This document shows, in pieces, positions 44,010-54,966 of a stretch of DNA of 64,000 nucleotides. Under the pieces are notes generated by a model, which did not search any database, was not told the DNA's origin, and was given only the letters and a program-made list of their open reading frames with translations. Source of the stretch: an uncultured Muribaculaceae bacterium (lineage in GTDB: Bacteria > Bacteroidota > Bacteroidia > Bacteroidales > Muribaculaceae); NCBI GenBank assembly GCA_905209725.1, contig CAJLTZ010000001.1, forward strand, positions 1 to 64,000, in the 5' to 3' direction. Within the stretch, counting starts at the first letter, position 1, and every line of letters begins with the position of its first letter. The position numbers and the translations under genes were made by a program.

Positions 44010-45464
44010 CTATATTGCGGGGGAAGGCGGAGCGCTGCGGCGGATACGCTTTACTAAGAATACAAGCATCACGGTGGCTACTACCGTGGAAATGAAATCA
44101 GATATGGGATAGGCGCTCCACACTCCGTCAAGTCTCATCAGCGGCGGCAATATGAGAAGCAATGGAATCAAAAACAATATCTGACGCGTCAGCGACAGGA
44201 ATACCGACTTGCCCGCCATACCCAACGACTGGAAGAAATTCGTGGTGACAATCTGAAAACCGACCATCCAGAATGTCAGCGTGGTGATGCGCAGACAGTT
44301 TACGGCGCATTCAATCTGCGCCTCATCCTGCATGAACATCGAGGCAATCGCCCGCGGACACAGAGCCCCGATCACACTGCCTGTGGTGGAAACCACCACG
44401 CCCGTGATTGCCGCCAGCGTAAATGCCCGGAAGAGGCGGTTGTGGCGCCCCGCTCCGTAATTGTAGCCCACAATCGGCTGCATGCCCTGGCATACGCCTA
44501 TTATGATGAAGATAAAAATCGTGACATATCGGTTGAATACCACCACCGACGCGATGGCATTGTCGCCACCGTAATTCATAAGCGTATTGTTGACAATGGC
44601 ATTCACCAGCGAACCTGTCACATTAATCAGGAACGGCGCCATGCCGATATAGAGCACGCCGCGTATCACCGGCCAGTTGAAGCGGAATGTGCCGCGCACA
44701 AAATGAAGAGTGTTCTTCTTGTTGAAGAAATGACTCATCACCCATATCGCCGTCACGGTCATCGAGATGTCGGTGGCTATGGCTGCCCCGCGGATTCCCC
44801 ATCCGAAGCCGAATAGAAAGAGCGGCGCCAATATGATATTAAGTATGGCTCCGATCAGATTGGTATACATTGCCTTGCCCGGATATCCCGACGCGCGCAT
44901 CACATTATTATATGAGAAGGTGAGATTTTGCAGCACGCATCCCGGAAGCACCCAGAGCATAAACTCCTTCGCATAGGGCATCGAATTGGCCGAAGCGCCG
45001 AATGCCTTCACAATCGGTTCGATGAATATCCCGAAGATGGCGGCATACACCACTCCGATGATGAGGGTGAGCTGCACGCAGTTGCCCAATATTATCTCGG
45101 CCACCCGCTTGTCGTTCTGGCCCATCACGATGGAGACGCGAGTGGCCGCACCGGCGCCGATAAGCATACCCAAGGCCACGATGATATTCATCACCGGGAA
45201 TGTCACCGCGATACCGGCCACCACATTCGGGTCGTCGATGGCATGACCGATCACAATCGAGTCCACTATATTATATATGGCGCTCACCACCGTGCCCACC
45301 ACGGCCGGCAGGCTGTATTTCCACAGCAGCCGCCCCACCGGCGCATTCCCCAGTTCGCGGATGCGCGCCATATTGTCAGACGCACCACCCTTGGCTGCGG
45401 AGATGCCTGCATTGCCGGCTGCAGTGTCTGTGTGGGAAATATTATTGGAATCTTTTGCGCTCAT
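44010..45464 (-). CDS. MATE-family multidrug/metabolite efflux transporter
   Basis: The 484-residue inner-membrane protein has about 12 hydrophobic segments in two similar halves, the first starting at LLWKYSLPAVVGTVVSAIYN (about 46). It uses a Na+ or H+ gradient to export organic cations or other small molecules; substrate cannot be read from sequence. Motifs typical of MATE include AIYNIVDSIVIGHAID and GVCQGMQPIVGYNYGAG. A hydrophilic 35-residue N-terminal extension precedes the first helix. Single gene with its own -7 box. Confidence 0.92.
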   Translation of the reverse strand: MSAKDSNNISHTDTAAGNAGISAAKGGASDNMARIRELGNAPVGRLLWKYSLPAVVGTVVSAIYNIVDSIVIGHAIDDPNVVAGIAVTFPVMNIIVALGMLIGAGAATRVSIVMGQNDKRVAEIILGNCVQLTLIIGVVYAAIFGIFIEPIVKAFGASANSMPYAKEFMLWVLPGCVLQNLTFSYNNVMRASGYPGKAMYTNLIGAILNIILAPLFLFGFGWGIRGAAIATDISMTVTAIWVMSHFFNKKNTLHFVRGTFRFNWPVIRGVLYIGMAPFLINVTGSLVNAIVNNTLMNYGGDNAIASVVVFNRYVTIFIFIIIGVCQGMQPIVGYNYGAGRHNRLFRAFTLAAITGVVVSTTGSVIGALCPRAIASMFMQDEAQIECAVNCLRITTLTFWMVGFQIVTTNFFQSLGMAGKSVFLSLTRQILFLIPLLLILPPLMRLDGVWSAYPISDFISTVVATVMLVFLVKRIRRSAPPSPAI

Positions 45465-45495
45465 AAGTTCACAGGGTTACATATGGAATTTTTTG

Positions 45496-45503
45496 CAAAA
45501 TTA
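45496..45503 (-). promoter_or_regulatory. -7 element of the MATE gene
   Basis: TAATTTTG followed by CAAA on the minus strand fits the consensus and lies 32 nt before the ATG. The -33 box is weak. Confidence 0.5.
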
Positions 45504-45693
45504 ACTAAAATTCTCCGAGACGTTTATATAAAAAATGTTAATATAAAATGTCGCCCAACCCTCAAGTCAATCCTGCGGCATGATGGAAAAAGCGTGAAAC
45601 CTTGCGGATGTCATAATGCGAAGATGCGTGGCGGGGTAGGGTGGAAGGGAAGCGTTAAAAAATCGCAACGTGTTAAAAATAAATGGAAAAAGA

Positions 45694-45725
45694 TTTGCGT
45701 AATCCGCTATGATTTAGTATCTTTG
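45694..45725 (+). promoter_or_regulatory. Promoter of the ribosomal superoperon
   Basis: TTTG (45694-45697), a 20-nt spacer and TATCTTTG (45718-45725) match the consensus exactly. The leader to the rpsL ATG is about 145 nt. Confidence 0.8.
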
Positions 45726-45876
45726 CAGCGGTTTAGAGGCTCTATGCCCCTTGAAATGCGCTTAAGCAATTGAGGTTCAATTGTTTGGTGCGTGTTATAG
45801 TGTGTGGCATAAAGTGTGTCTGAGCCGGAATAAACAGAGAGAAGAAACATCAAATAAATAAAAACTTTAGAAAAGA

Positions 45877-46260
45877 ATGCCTACAATTCAGCAATTAGTA
45901 AGAAAGGGTCGTACGGTTCTGAAGGACAAGAGCAAATCGCCCGCTCTCGACAGCTGCCCGCAGCGTCGTGGCGTGTGTGTTCGCGTTTACACCACCACCC
46001 CCAAGAAGCCTAACTCAGCTATGCGTAAGGTGGCACGTGTGCGTCTCACCAACGGCAAGGAGGTGAACAGCTACATTCCCGGAGAGGGACACAACCTTCA
46101 GGAGCACTCGATCGTGATGGTGCGCGGCGGACGTGTTAAAGACCTCCCCGGTGTACGTTATCACATCGTGCGCGGCACGCTCGATACAGCAGGCGTGCAG
46201 GGCCGCACCCAGCGCCGCAGCAAATACGGAGCCAAGCGTCCCAAGGCGGCTAAGAAATAA
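45877..46260 (+). CDS. rpsL: 30S ribosomal protein S12
   Basis: The 127-residue decoding-site protein has the conserved [19 protein letters not shown] block near 38-56 and [13 protein letters not shown]. Lys at the streptomycin site (PKKPN) appears wild type. First gene of the superoperon; the 145-nt gap to rpsG holds inverted repeats. Confidence 0.98.
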   Translation: MPTIQQLVRKGRTVLKDKSKSPALDSCPQRRGVCVRVYTTTPKKPNSAMRKVARVRLTNGKEVNSYIPGEGHNLQEHSIVMVRGGRVKDLPGVRYHIVRGTLDTAGVQGRTQRRSKYGAKRPKAAKK

Positions 46261-46273
46261 TACGCCCCGAATC

Positions 46274-46356
46274 TTACTCAAATCAAATCCTTTACACATC
46301 ACAAGTTTTTGATTTATTGGATGGCTATTGGTTGAGTAATCCCGGCAAGAGTGCCG
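46274..46356 (+). promoter_or_regulatory. Structured S12-S7 intercistronic leader
   Basis: A perfect 8-bp inverted repeat TTACTCAA/TTGAGTAA (46274-46281 with 46332-46339) encloses ATCAAA/TTTGAT (46282-46287 with 46308-46313). A CGGCA-AGAG-TGCCG hairpin (46343-46356) follows. It lies where E. coli S7 binds str mRNA to repress its own synthesis. Confidence 0.5.
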
Positions 46357-46405
46357 AGATGAAGATTGCAAAAGCAGCCGAAATCAAAACATTAAACAAA
46401 CCGCA

Positions 46406-46882
46406 ATGAGAAAAGCAAAACCTAAGAAAAGGGTGATTCTGCCGGATCCCGTCTTCCATGACGTCCGCGTTACCAAATTCGTCAACCACCTCATGTACGA
46501 CGGAAAGAAGTCCACGGCATACACCATCTTCTACACCGCATTGGAGACCGTGAAGGCCAAAATGCCCAACGAGGATAAGTCCGCACTCGAGATCTGGAAG
46601 AAGGCCCTCGAGAATGTTACTCCCCAGGTGGAGGTGAAGTCCCGCCGCATCGGCGGCGCCACTTTCCAGGTGCCTACTGAAATCCGCGCCGACCGCAAGG
46701 AATCGATATCTATGAAAAATCTCATCATCTTCGCTCGCAAACGCGGCGGTAAGACGATGGCCGACAAACTCGCAGCCGAAATCGTTGACGCTTTCAATGA
46801 CCAGGGAGGCGCCTTTAAACGTAAGGAGGATATGCACCGCATGGCTGAGGCTAACCGCGCATTTGCTCATTTCAGATTCTAA
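46406..46882 (+). CDS. rpsG: 30S ribosomal protein S7
   Basis: The 158-residue primary 16S rRNA-binding protein organises the 30S head. It begins [19 protein letters not shown] and contains [18 protein letters not shown] near 73-90. The large structured gap upstream suggests autogenous control. 15 nt separate it from fusA. Confidence 0.98.
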   Translation: MRKAKPKKRVILPDPVFHDVRVTKFVNHLMYDGKKSTAYTIFYTALETVKAKMPNEDKSALEIWKKALENVTPQVEVKSRRIGGATFQVPTEIRADRKESISMKNLIIFARKRGGKTMADKLAAEIVDAFNDQGGAFKRKEDMHRMAEANRAFAHFRF

Positions 46883-46897
46883 TCGATTTCCCGCAAA

Positions 46898-49021
46898 ATG
46901 GCAAAACACGACGAACTTAAATACACCCGCAATATCGGCATCATGGCTCACATCGATGCCGGCAAAACCACTACGTCCGAACGTATTCTCTTCTATACCG
47001 GTCTGACCCACAAAATCGGTGAGGTGCACGATGGCGCCGCCACCATGGACTGGATGGAACAGGAGCAGGAACGCGGTATCACCATCACTTCCGCTGCTAC
47101 CACTACATTCTGGAAATACAAGGACGACAAATACAAAATCAACCTGATCGATACCCCGGGACACGTCGATTTCACCGTCGAGGTGGAACGCTCCCTCCGT
47201 GTGCTCGACGGCGCTGTGGCTGCCTTCTGCGCAGTGGGCGGCGTTGAACCCCAGTCGGAGACCGTTTGGCGTCAGGCCGACAAATACAACGTGCCCCGTA
47301 TCGGTTACGTCAACAAGATGGACCGCTCCGGCGCCAACTTCTTCGAGGTTGTCCGCCAGGTGAAAGAGGTGCTCGGCGCCACCCCGCTCCCCATCCAGAT
47401 TCCTATCGGTGCTGAGGAGAGCTTCAAGGGAGTTGTCGACCTCGTGAAGATGAAGGCTATCTTCTGGCACGACGAAACAATGGGCGCCGAATACGAGGAG
47501 GAAGAGATTCCCGCCAATCTCCGCGCTGAGGCTGAGGAGTATCACGACAAGATGCTCGAGACCCTTGCCGAACTCGACGAGAACCTCATGGAGAAATATT
47601 TCGACGACCCCTCCACAATCACCGAGGACGAGGTCCGCGCCGCCATCCGCAAAGGCACGATCTCCATGGCCATCAACCCCATGATCTGCGGCTCTTCGTT
47701 CAAGAACAAGGGCGTGCAGACTCTGCTTGATGCCGTCTGCGCATATCTGCCCTCTCCCGAGGACGCAGGTGCTGTGGAAGGCCACGCTCCCGGCAACTCC
47801 GACGAGATCGAGACCCGCGAGCCCAGCCCCGAGGCTCCTATGTGCGCCCTCGCGTTCAAGATCGCCACTGACCCCTATGTGGGCCGTCTCTGCTTCTTCC
47901 GCGTATACTCGGGCGAGATGGTGGCAGGAAGCTATGTCTACAACTCCCGCTCCGCAAAGAAAGAGCGCGTCTCACGCCTCTTCCAGATGCACTCCAACAA
48001 GCAGAACCCGATGGAGAAGATCGGCTGCGGCGATATCGGCGCAGGCGTTGGCTTCAAGGATATCCGCACAGGCGATACCCTCTGCGATGAAAACCATCCC
48101 ATCGTGCTCGAGGCTATGGAGTTCCCCGATCCCGTGATCGGCATCGCCGTAGAGCCCAAGACTCAGAAAGACCTCGACAAACTTGGCGTTGGCCTTCAGA
48201 AACTCGCCGAGGAGGATCCTACCTTCCGCGTTGAGACAAATGAGGAGACCGGCCAGACCGTGATCAGCGGTATGGGTGAGCTTCACCTCGACATCATCAT
48301 CGACCGTCTGCGTCGTGAGTTCAAGGTTGAGTGCAACCAGGGCCGTCCCCAGGTTACTTATAAGGAGGCAATCACCAAACCTGTCGAGCTCCGCGAGACA
48401 TTCAAGAAGCAGACCGGTGGCCGTGGTAAATTCGCCGACATCATAGTCCGCGTCGAGCCCGTTGACGAAGGCTTCGAGGGCAACCTCCAGTTTGTCGACG
48501 AGGTTAAGGGCGGTAACGTGCCTAAGGAGTATATCCCCAGCGTGCAGAAGGGCTTCCAGACAGCTATGAAGAATGGTGTCCTCGCAGGCTATCCTGTTGA
48601 GCAGCTCAAGGTTACACTTCTCGACGGCAGCTTCCACCCCGTGGACTCCGACCAGCTCTCCTTCGAGCTCTGCGCCATCCAGGCATTCAAGCATGCCAGC
48701 GAGAAAGCAGCCCCCGTGCTCATGGAGCCTATCATGAAGATTGAGGTGGTGACACCCGAAGAGTCGATGGGCGACGTGATCGGCGACCTTAACAAGCGTC
48801 GCGGTCAGGTGGAAGGCATGGAAACAAGCCGCAGTGGCGCCCGCATCGTCAAGGCCAAAGCCCCGCTCGCAGAGATGTTCGGTTATGTAACAGCTCTCCG
48901 CACAATCACTTCCGGCCGTGCCACAAGCACCATGACGTTCAGTCACTATGCCGAGGTAAGCAACTCGATTGCCAAGAACGTGCTCACCGAGGTGCAGGGC
49001 CGTGTGGATCTTCTCAAGTAA
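46898..49021 (+). CDS. fusA: Elongation factor G
   Basis: The 707-residue translocation GTPase has P-loop AHIDAGKTT near 17-25, switch [14 protein letters not shown], and all five domains through the C-terminal [13 protein letters not shown]. Its position after S12-S7 is standard. The tuf gene, often next, is not here; rpsJ follows after 21 nt. Confidence 0.98.
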   Translation: MAKHDELKYTRNIGIMAHIDAGKTTTSERILFYTGLTHKIGEVHDGAATMDWMEQEQERGITITSAATTTFWKYKDDKYKINLIDTPGHVDFTVEVERSLRVLDGAVAAFCAVGGVEPQSETVWRQADKYNVPRIGYVNKMDRSGANFFEVVRQVKEVLGATPLPIQIPIGAEESFKGVVDLVKMKAIFWHDETMGAEYEEEEIPANLRAEAEEYHDKMLETLAELDENLMEKYFDDPSTITEDEVRAAIRKGTISMAINPMICGSSFKNKGVQTLLDAVCAYLPSPEDAGAVEGHAPGNSDEIETREPSPEAPMCALAFKIATDPYVGRLCFFRVYSGEMVAGSYVYNSRSAKKERVSRLFQMHSNKQNPMEKIGCGDIGAGVGFKDIRTGDTLCDENHPIVLEAMEFPDPVIGIAVEPKTQKDLDKLGVGLQKLAEEDPTFRVETNEETGQTVISGMGELHLDIIIDRLRREFKVECNQGRPQVTYKEAITKPVELRETFKKQTGGRGKFADIIVRVEPVDEGFEGNLQFVDEVKGGNVPKEYIPSVQKGFQTAMKNGVLAGYPVEQLKVTLLDGSFHPVDSDQLSFELCAIQAFKHASEKAAPVLMEPIMKIEVVTPEESMGDVIGDLNKRRGQVEGMETSRSGARIVKAKAPLAEMFGYVTALRTITSGRATSTMTFSHYAEVSNSIAKNVLTEVQGRVDLLK

Positions 49022-49042
49022 TAAAATAGCCTATCATATAAT

Positions 49043-49348
49043 ATGAGCCAGAAAATCAGAATCAAACTCAAATCTTACGACCACAATCTCGTCGACAAGA
49101 GTGCCGAGAAGATCGTAAAGACGGTGAAGAGCTCAGGCGCTGTGGTGAGCGGTCCGATTCCCCTGCCCACGCACAAGAGAATCTTCACGGTGAACCGTTC
49201 CACCTTTGTCAACAAGAAGAGCCGCGAGCAGTTCCAGCTCAGCTCCTTCCAGCGTCTGATCGACATCTACAGCAGCACTGCGAAGACAGTTGACGCCCTC
49301 ATGAAGCTCGAACTCCCCTCCGGAGTCGACGTTTCCATCAAGGTGTGA
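49043..49348 (+). CDS. rpsJ: 30S ribosomal protein S10
   Basis: The 101-residue protein belongs to the 30S head and also acts in NusB-dependent antitermination. It contains [16 protein letters not shown] near 8-23 and [20 protein letters not shown]. First gene of the S10 block, joined to str by a 21-nt gap. Confidence 0.98.
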   Translation: MSQKIRIKLKSYDHNLVDKSAEKIVKTVKSSGAVVSGPIPLPTHKRIFTVNRSTFVNKKSREQFQLSSFQRLIDIYSSTAKTVDALMKLELPSGVDVSIKV

Positions 49349-49405
49349 TGTTGCTCGCCAATAAAAGAAAAAACAACTAAACGACACAAATAAGTAATAA
49401 AAGAA

Positions 49406-50023
49406 ATGCCAGGATTATTAGGAAAGAAAATCGGAATGACATCCGTTTTCAGTGCCGACGGAAAGAACATTCCGTGCACTGTTATCGAAGCAGGTCCTTG
49501 CGTTGTAACGCAGATCAAGACTGTCGAGAAAGACGGTTATGAGGCTGTGCAGGTAGGCTTCCAGGAAGCAAAGGAGAAGCACACCACCCAGCCGATGGCC
49601 GGACACTTCAAGAAGGCAGGCGTTGCTCCGCAGAGACACTTGGCCGAGTTCAAGTCGTTCGAGACAACACTGTCTCTGGGCGACACGCTGACTGTGGACC
49701 TTTTCCAGGAAGGCGGCTTTGTCGACGTGGTCGGCACCTCCAAGGGTAAAGGTTTCCAGGGCGTTGTGAAGCGTCATGGATTTGGCGGCGTAGGCCAGAA
49801 GACCCACGGCCAGCACAACCGTCTCCGCGCACCCGGTTCTATCGGAGCCTGCTCCTATCCCGCAAAGGTGTTCAAAGGCCTCCGCATGGCCGGCCAGATG
49901 GGCAACGAGCGCGTCACCGTGCAGAATCTCCAGGTGATCAAAGTGCTCCCTGAGCACAATTTGTTAATGATTAAGGGTTCCGTCCCCGGGCCTAAAGGTT
50001 CAATTGTAATGATTGAGAAATAA
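49406..50023 (+). CDS. rplC: 50S ribosomal protein L3
   Basis: The 205-residue protein binds 23S rRNA near the peptidyl-transferase centre. It starts [14 protein letters not shown] and has the conserved [15 protein letters not shown] and [18 protein letters not shown]. Its stop overlaps the rplD start by 1 nt. Confidence 0.98.
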   Translation: MPGLLGKKIGMTSVFSADGKNIPCTVIEAGPCVVTQIKTVEKDGYEAVQVGFQEAKEKHTTQPMAGHFKKAGVAPQRHLAEFKSFETTLSLGDTLTVDLFQEGGFVDVVGTSKGKGFQGVVKRHGFGGVGQKTHGQHNRLRAPGSIGACSYPAKVFKGLRMAGQMGNERVTVQNLQVIKVLPEHNLLMIKGSVPGPKGSIVMIEK

Positions 50024-50658
50024 TGGAAGTAGCAGTATATAATATCAAAGGCGAGGATACCGGCCGTAAGGTCACCCTCAACGACGAAGTGTTCGCACGC
50101 AATCTCGAAGAAGGCAACGCCGAGCACACCCTTTATCTCGATATCAAGCAATACCTCGGCAACCAGCGTCAGGGCACCCATAAGAGCAAGGAGCGCAGCG
50201 AAGTGTCTTATTCCACCCGCAAGATGGGACGTCAGAAAGGTGGCGGCGGCGCTCGTCGCGGCGACCTCAACTCTCCCGTGCTCTATCATGGCGGCCGCGT
50301 GTTCGGTCCCCGTCCCCGCGACTACCGCTCGAAGCTCAACAAGAAGATGAAGAGCCTTGCCCGCAAGATCGCCCTCACTTCGAAGGCTCAGGACAAGAAG
50401 ATCTTCGTGGTGGAGAACTTCACTTTCGAGGCACCCCGCACAAAGAGCTATCTCGAGATCGCCCGCAACTTCAAGCTGCAGGACGCCAAGGTGCTCCTCG
50501 TGTTCGCTCAGCCCGACAACAATGTGCTCCTCTCGGTGCGCAATGTGCCCAACGCCCTCATGGCCCAGGCTGTCGACCTGAACGCTTACACGGTGCTCAA
50601 TAATGACGCAATCCTTATCACTGAGGACAGCGTCGGCATCATCAACGACTATAAATAA
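50023..50658 (+). CDS. rplD: 50S ribosomal protein L4
   Basis: The 211-residue protein lines the exit tunnel. The tunnel loop region has [20 protein letters not shown] and [12 protein letters not shown]. In E. coli L4 represses the S10 operon; here the rpsJ leader is short and no L4 site was recognised. Start overlaps the rplC stop. Confidence 0.98.
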   Translation: MEVAVYNIKGEDTGRKVTLNDEVFARNLEEGNAEHTLYLDIKQYLGNQRQGTHKSKERSEVSYSTRKMGRQKGGGGARRGDLNSPVLYHGGRVFGPRPRDYRSKLNKKMKSLARKIALTSKAQDKKIFVVENFTFEAPRTKSYLEIARNFKLQDAKVLLVFAQPDNNVLLSVRNVPNALMAQAVDLNAYTVLNNDAILITEDSVGIINDYK

Positions 50659-50672
50659 GGAGAACAAGAGAA

Positions 50673-50963
50673 ATGGACATTCAGATCAAACCTATCGTGA
50701 CCGAAAAGGCCACGGCTTATAGCGAGAAAGAGAATTGCTACACGTTCGCAGTGTCTCCTGATGCCAACAAATTCCAGATCAAGGACATTGTGGAGAAACT
50801 CTACAATGTGCGCGTGGAGAGAGTGAACATCGCCAACTATTCGGGCAAGCGCAAACAGCGCTACACGAAGGGAGGCCTCATCCGCGGCCGCCGCGACGCC
50901 TTCAAGAAGGCTTTCGTCACTGTGGCCGAGGGACAGAAGATTGACTATTACAGCAATATTTAA
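50673..50963 (+). CDS. rplW: 50S ribosomal protein L23
   Basis: This 96-residue protein at the tunnel exit is a docking site for trigger factor and SRP. IKPIVTEKATAYSEKENCYTF opens the protein and NIANYSGKRKQRYTKGG is typical. 6 nt before rplB. Confidence 0.97.
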   Translation: MDIQIKPIVTEKATAYSEKENCYTFAVSPDANKFQIKDIVEKLYNVRVERVNIANYSGKRKQRYTKGGLIRGRRDAFKKAFVTVAEGQKIDYYSNI

Positions 50964-50969
50964 AAAGAA

Positions 50970-51797
50970 ATGGCAGTAAGAAAATTCAAGCCCACTACGC
51001 CTGGGCAGAGACACAAGGTTATTGGTGTGTTCAAAGGACAAATCACTGCTACCACACCAGAAAAATCTCTTACGGTCGGCAAGCGCTCCACCGGCGGCCG
51101 CAACTCGTCGGGCCATCTGAGCACCCGCTATCGCGGCGGCGGCCACAAGAGAAAATTGCGTCTTATCGACTTCAAGAGAACCAACGACAATGTACCGGCC
51201 ACTGTTAAGAGCATCGAGTATGATCCTAACCGTTCGGCCCGCATAGCGCTTCTCTACTACCAAGACGGATCAAAGGCATATATGATCGCCCCCAACGGTC
51301 TCGAAGTGGGCCAGGTGGTGATGAGCGGAGCCGACGTGGCTCCCGAGGTTGGCAACTGCCTTCCCCTTGCCAAGATCCCTGTCGGAACTCTGATTCATTG
51401 TATTGAGCTTCGTCCCGGCCAGGGTGCCTGCATGGCACGCAGCGCCGGCACTTTCGCGCAGCTCACCTCGCGCGAGGGTGATTATGCAATTATCAAGTTG
51501 CCTTCTGGAGAAACCCGCAAGGTGCTTCTCACATGCCGTGCCACAGTAGGTGTGGTCGGCAACTCCGACCATGCTCTCGAGAGCAGCGGTAAGGCTGGCC
51601 GCAGCCGCTGGCTGGGCCGTCGCCCTCACAACCGTGGTGTAGTCATGAACCCTGTCGATCACCCGATGGGTGGTGGCGAGGGCCGTCAGAGCGGTGGTCA
51701 TCCCCGCTCGCGTACGGGTCTCTACGCAAAGGGCCTCAAGACTCGCTCGCCGAAGAAGCATTCTTCGAAGTATATAATTGAAAGAAGGAAAAAATAA
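50970..51797 (+). CDS. rplB: 50S ribosomal protein L2
   Basis: The 275-residue protein is needed for subunit joining and the peptidyl-transferase centre. Landmarks: [19 protein letters not shown] near 47-65 and the C-terminal [20 protein letters not shown], with the conserved His. Confidence 0.98.
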   Translation: MAVRKFKPTTPGQRHKVIGVFKGQITATTPEKSLTVGKRSTGGRNSSGHLSTRYRGGGHKRKLRLIDFKRTNDNVPATVKSIEYDPNRSARIALLYYQDGSKAYMIAPNGLEVGQVVMSGADVAPEVGNCLPLAKIPVGTLIHCIELRPGQGACMARSAGTFAQLTSREGDYAIIKLPSGETRKVLLTCRATVGVVGNSDHALESSGKAGRSRWLGRRPHNRGVVMNPVDHPMGGGEGRQSGGHPRSRTGLYAKGLKTRSPKKHSSKYIIERRKK

Positions 51798-51816
51798 TTG
51801 AATAATTGACACTATT

Positions 51817-52086
51817 ATGAGTCGTTCGTTAAAAAAAGGACCGTTTATCAGCGTCAAGCTTGAGAAGAAGGTGGCAGCCATGGAGGAGAGCGGAAAGAAA
51901 AACGTGATCAAGACATGGAGCCGCGCCTCGATGATTTCTCCTGACTTCGTGGGCCACACTTTTGCCGTGCATAATGGCAATAAGTTCATCCCCGTTTATG
52001 TCACTGAGAACATGGTGGGCCACAAGCTCGGCGAGTTTGCCCCCACCCGCACATTCCGCGGACATGCCGGCAACAAGAAAAAATAA
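51817..52086 (+). CDS. rpsS: 30S ribosomal protein S19
   Basis: This 89-residue head protein pairs with S13. It starts [10 protein letters not shown] and has [22 protein letters not shown] and the end [14 protein letters not shown]. Normal length. Confidence 0.98.
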   Translation: MSRSLKKGPFISVKLEKKVAAMEESGKKNVIKTWSRASMISPDFVGHTFAVHNGNKFIPVYVTENMVGHKLGEFAPTRTFRGHAGNKKK

Positions 52087-52132
52087 ACAGGCGTCCTTGC
52101 ATCTATTAATGACAATTTAAGCACAAGATACA

Positions 52133-52537
52133 ATGAGTAAAAGAAAAAGAGAAGCAGCCGACGCCATCAAGGAGGCTCGGAAAAGCGAATACGGCGCTCG
52201 CCTGCGCAATGTTCCCTCTTCCCCCCGCAAGATGCGCTACGTGGTCGACATGATCCGCGGCGTGGAGGCTTTCAAGGCTCTCGGCATCTTAAAATTCTCC
52301 AATAAAGAGGCTTCCCGCAAGGTGGAGAAGCTCCTCCGGTCGGCTATCGCCAACTGGGAACAGAAGAACGATCGCAAGGCCGAGGCCGGCGAGCTCTTCG
52401 TAAAGACAGTCTTTGTTGACGCTGCCCCGATGCTCAAGCGCATGCGTCCCGCTCCCCAGGGCCGTGGCTACCGCATCCGCAAGCGCTCCAATCACGTCAC
52501 TTTGTTCGTAGACACGATTTCTAAAAATAAAGATTAA
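52133..52537 (+). CDS. rplV: 50S ribosomal protein L22
   Basis: The 134-residue protein forms part of the exit tunnel. [17 protein letters not shown] and the beta-hairpin [19 protein letters not shown] are present. The N-terminus carries a basic extension ([20 protein letters not shown]) longer than in E. coli. Confidence 0.97.
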   Translation: MSKRKREAADAIKEARKSEYGARLRNVPSSPRKMRYVVDMIRGVEAFKALGILKFSNKEASRKVEKLLRSAIANWEQKNDRKAEAGELFVKTVFVDAAPMLKRMRPAPQGRGYRIRKRSNHVTLFVDTISKNKD

Positions 52538-52545
52538 ACTGCAAG

Positions 52546-53277
52546 ATGGGACAAAAAGTTAATCCAATCAGCAACCGTCTGGGAGTGATCCGCGGTTGGG
52601 ACTCAAACTGGTACGGTGGAAAGAAATACGGCGAGACTCTTCTCGAGGACTCCAAGATCCGTAAGTATCTCCACACTCGTCTTGCCAAGGCAAGCGTGTC
52701 GCGCATCATCATCGAGCGCACCCTTAAGATGGCTACCGTCACAATCGCCACTTCTCGCCCCGGTATGATTATCGGCAAGGGCGGAAAGGATGTTGACGCA
52801 CTCAAGGAGGAGCTCAAGAAGATCACCGACAAGGATGTTCAGATCAATATCCACGAGATCAAGCGTCCCGAACTCGACGCAGAAATCGTGGCTACCAACA
52901 TCGCACGTCAGATCGAGAACAAGGTGGCTTACCGCCGCGCAGTGAAGATGGCTGTCGCTTCTACAATGCGTATGGGCGCCGAGGGCATCAAGGTGCAGGT
53001 TTCCGGCCGTCTGAATGGCGCCGAGATGGCCCGCTCCGAAATGTTCAAGGAGGGCCGCACTCCTCTGCACACTCTTCGTGCAGATATCGATTATGCGCTG
53101 GTGGAGGCTCTCACCAAGGTGGGCATCATCGGCATCAAGGTGTGGATCTGCCGTGGCGAGGTCTATGGTAAGAAGGAGCTCACTCCTTCCTACGTGGCAG
53201 GCCAGAAAGAACCCGGCGGTCGTCCCCGTGGCGAGCGCAAGGGCGGATTCCGCAACAAAAAGAACAACAACCGATAA
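52546..53277 (+). CDS. rpsC: 30S ribosomal protein S3
   Basis: The 243-residue protein at the mRNA entry site has a type II KH domain ([20 protein letters not shown] near 66-85) and a C-terminal domain with [20 protein letters not shown]. Basic Asn/Lys-rich tail. Confidence 0.98.
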   Translation: MGQKVNPISNRLGVIRGWDSNWYGGKKYGETLLEDSKIRKYLHTRLAKASVSRIIIERTLKMATVTIATSRPGMIIGKGGKDVDALKEELKKITDKDVQINIHEIKRPELDAEIVATNIARQIENKVAYRRAVKMAVASTMRMGAEGIKVQVSGRLNGAEMARSEMFKEGRTPLHTLRADIDYALVEALTKVGIIGIKVWICRGEVYGKKELTPSYVAGQKEPGGRPRGERKGGFRNKKNNNR

Positions 53278-53290
53278 TTAGACTACGATA

Positions 53291-53722
53291 ATGTTACAAC
53301 CAAAGAAAACCAGATTCCGCCGTTCGCAGAAGGGCCGCATGAAAGGTGAGGCTCAGAGAGGCAATCAGTTGGCTTTCGGCTCGTTCGGCATCAAGACACT
53401 GGATTCGAAATGGATCACAGGTCGCCAGATTGAGGCTGCCCGTGTGGCTGTGACGCGTTACATGCAGCGTCAGGGTCAGATCTGGATCCGAATCTTCCCC
53501 GACAAGCCCATCACTAAGAAGCCTGCCGAGGTGCGTATGGGTAAAGGTAAAGGTAACCCCGAGGGATTCGTTGCGCCTGTCACTCCGGGCCGCATCCTGA
53601 TTGAGGTGGACGGCGTCCCCTACGAAGTAGCCAAGGAGGCACTTCGTCTGGCCGCTCAGAAACTTCCCGTGATCACAAAGTTCGTGGTTCGTCGCGACTA
53701 TGATCCCTCTCAGAACGTTTAA
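53291..53722 (+). CDS. rplP: 50S ribosomal protein L16
   Basis: The 143-residue protein near the A site has [19 protein letters not shown] at the start and [20 protein letters not shown] later. Arg81-type residue context is preserved. Confidence 0.98.
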   Translation: MLQPKKTRFRRSQKGRMKGEAQRGNQLAFGSFGIKTLDSKWITGRQIEAARVAVTRYMQRQGQIWIRIFPDKPITKKPAEVRMGKGKGNPEGFVAPVTPGRILIEVDGVPYEVAKEALRLAAQKLPVITKFVVRRDYDPSQNV

Positions 53723-53737
53723 ACCCCAAAGTAAGAA

Positions 53738-53953
53738 ATGAAAAAGGAAGAAATCAAGGAATTAAGCATTCAGGAATTGCAGGCCCAGATAGAGGTCGCA
53801 GAGAAAGCTTATCGTGAATTGAAAGTAGCGCACGCGATATCTCCTTCCGACAACCCCGCCAAGATCACACGTGATCGCCGTGAGATTGCTCGCATGAAGA
53901 CTATTCTGCGCCAAAAGGAAATGGCTGCCCAGAAGGAAGCCGCTTCCAAGTAA
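53738..53953 (+). CDS. rpmC: 50S ribosomal protein L29
   Basis: The 71-residue two-helix protein lies beside L23 at the tunnel exit. It reads KKEEIKELSIQELQAQIE, with the conserved NPAKITRDRREIARMKT-like helix (residues about 40-56). Confidence 0.97.
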   Translation: MKKEEIKELSIQELQAQIEVAEKAYRELKVAHAISPSDNPAKITRDRREIARMKTILRQKEMAAQKEAASK

Positions 53954-53978
53954 CTAACCCCTTCAAACGCTTCAAAAA

Positions 53979-54242
53979 ATGGAAGAAAATAAAAGACATT
54001 TGAGAAAAGAGAGAATCGGGGTCGTTTCCAGCAACAAGTGCGACAAGACCATCACGGTTGAGATCAAGTGGAAAGAGAAACACCCGATTTATGGCAAATT
54101 TGTGAATAAGACCAAGAAGTACCATGCTCACGACGAGAACAACGAGTGCTCGGTAGGTGACACAGTACGTCTGATGGAGACCCGTCCTCTGAGCAAGACG
54201 AAGAGATGGAGAATGGTAGAAATCATCGAAAAAGTTAAGTAA
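53979..54242 (+). CDS. rpsQ: 30S ribosomal protein S17
   Basis: The 87-residue OB-fold protein has [20 protein letters not shown] near 9-28 and the [19 protein letters not shown] loop. Ends 2 nt before rplN. Confidence 0.98.
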   Translation: MEENKRHLRKERIGVVSSNKCDKTITVEIKWKEKHPIYGKFVNKTKKYHAHDENNECSVGDTVRLMETRPLSKTKRWRMVEIIEKVK

Positions 54243-54244
54243 TC

Positions 54245-54610
54245 ATGATACAGACAGAATCACGTTTGACAGTAGCCGACAACAGCGGTGCGAAGGAAGT
54301 GCTGTGCATTCATGTGCTTGGAGGCACAGGACGCCGTTACGCCGGAGTGGGCGACATTATCGTAGTGACCGTGAAGAGCACCATCCCATCATCTGATGTA
54401 AAGAAGGGCACTGTATCGAAGGCTGTGGTGGTCCGCACGAAGAAAGAAATCCGTCGTGCCGACGGCAGCTACATCCGTTTCGACGACAATGCCTGCGTCC
54501 TGCTCAATAACGCCGGCGAGCTCCGCGGCACCCGTATCTTCGGCCCTGTGGCACGCGAACTCCGCGCCACTAACATGAAGATCGTGTCGCTCGCACCCGA
54601 GGTGCTTTAA
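54245..54610 (+). CDS. rplN: 50S ribosomal protein L14
   Basis: The 121-residue protein contacts 16S rRNA in bridge B8. [20 protein letters not shown] opens it, and the end [19 protein letters not shown] is conserved. Confidence 0.98.
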   Translation: MIQTESRLTVADNSGAKEVLCIHVLGGTGRRYAGVGDIIVVTVKSTIPSSDVKKGTVSKAVVVRTKKEIRRADGSYIRFDDNACVLLNNAGELRGTRIFGPVARELRATNMKIVSLAPEVL

Positions 54611-54645
54611 CATTTCACATCAACGTCTTTAACACAAACAAGAAA

Positions 54646-54966
54646 ATGGCAAAATTGCATATAAAGAAAGGAGACATCGTCTATGTCAATGCCGGCGACG
54701 ACAAGGGCAAGACGGGTCGTGTCCTCGAGGTGCTGGTGAAGAAAAACCGCGCTGTCGTGGAGGGCATCAACATTGTCTCCAAGAGCACAAAGCCGACTGC
54801 CAAATATCCTCAGGGTGGTATCGTGAAGATCGAGGCGCCGGTGAATATTTCTAACCTTAACCCGGTGGATCCCAAGTCGGGCAAGCCCACCCGTATCGGC
54901 CGCCGTCGCAACGACGAAGGCAAGCTGGTGCGTTACGCTAAAAAATCTGGAGAGGAGATCAAATAA
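54646..54966 (+). CDS. rplX: 50S ribosomal protein L24
   Basis: This 106-residue assembly initiator has a KOW motif ([20 protein letters not shown] near 6-25). Its stop overlaps the rplE start by 1 nt, implying coupling. Confidence 0.98.
   Translation: MAKLHIKKGDIVYVNAGDDKGKTGRVLEVLVKKNRAVVEGINIVSKSTKPTAKYPQGGIVKIEAPVNISNLNPVDPKSGKPTRIGRRRNDEGKLVRYAKKSGEEIK

Larger units (their letters stand above)
45465..45876. other. Divergent intergenic region (412 bp) between MATE and rpsL genes
   Basis: It holds a -7 box for the MATE gene (45496-45503), about 190 bp in which nothing was recognised, the str promoter (45694-45725), and a ~145-nt rpsL leader with a CAATTGA/TCAATTG hairpin (45767-45783). 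Confidence 0.6.

Noticed and set aside
46325..47785. 486-codon frame antisense to rpsG and fusA
   Set aside because: Opposite conserved ribosomal and EF-G genes, spans an intergenic gap, and has no recognisable domain.
47972..48946. 324-codon frame antisense to fusA
   Set aside because: Same reason: low-complexity antisense translation of a conserved gene.
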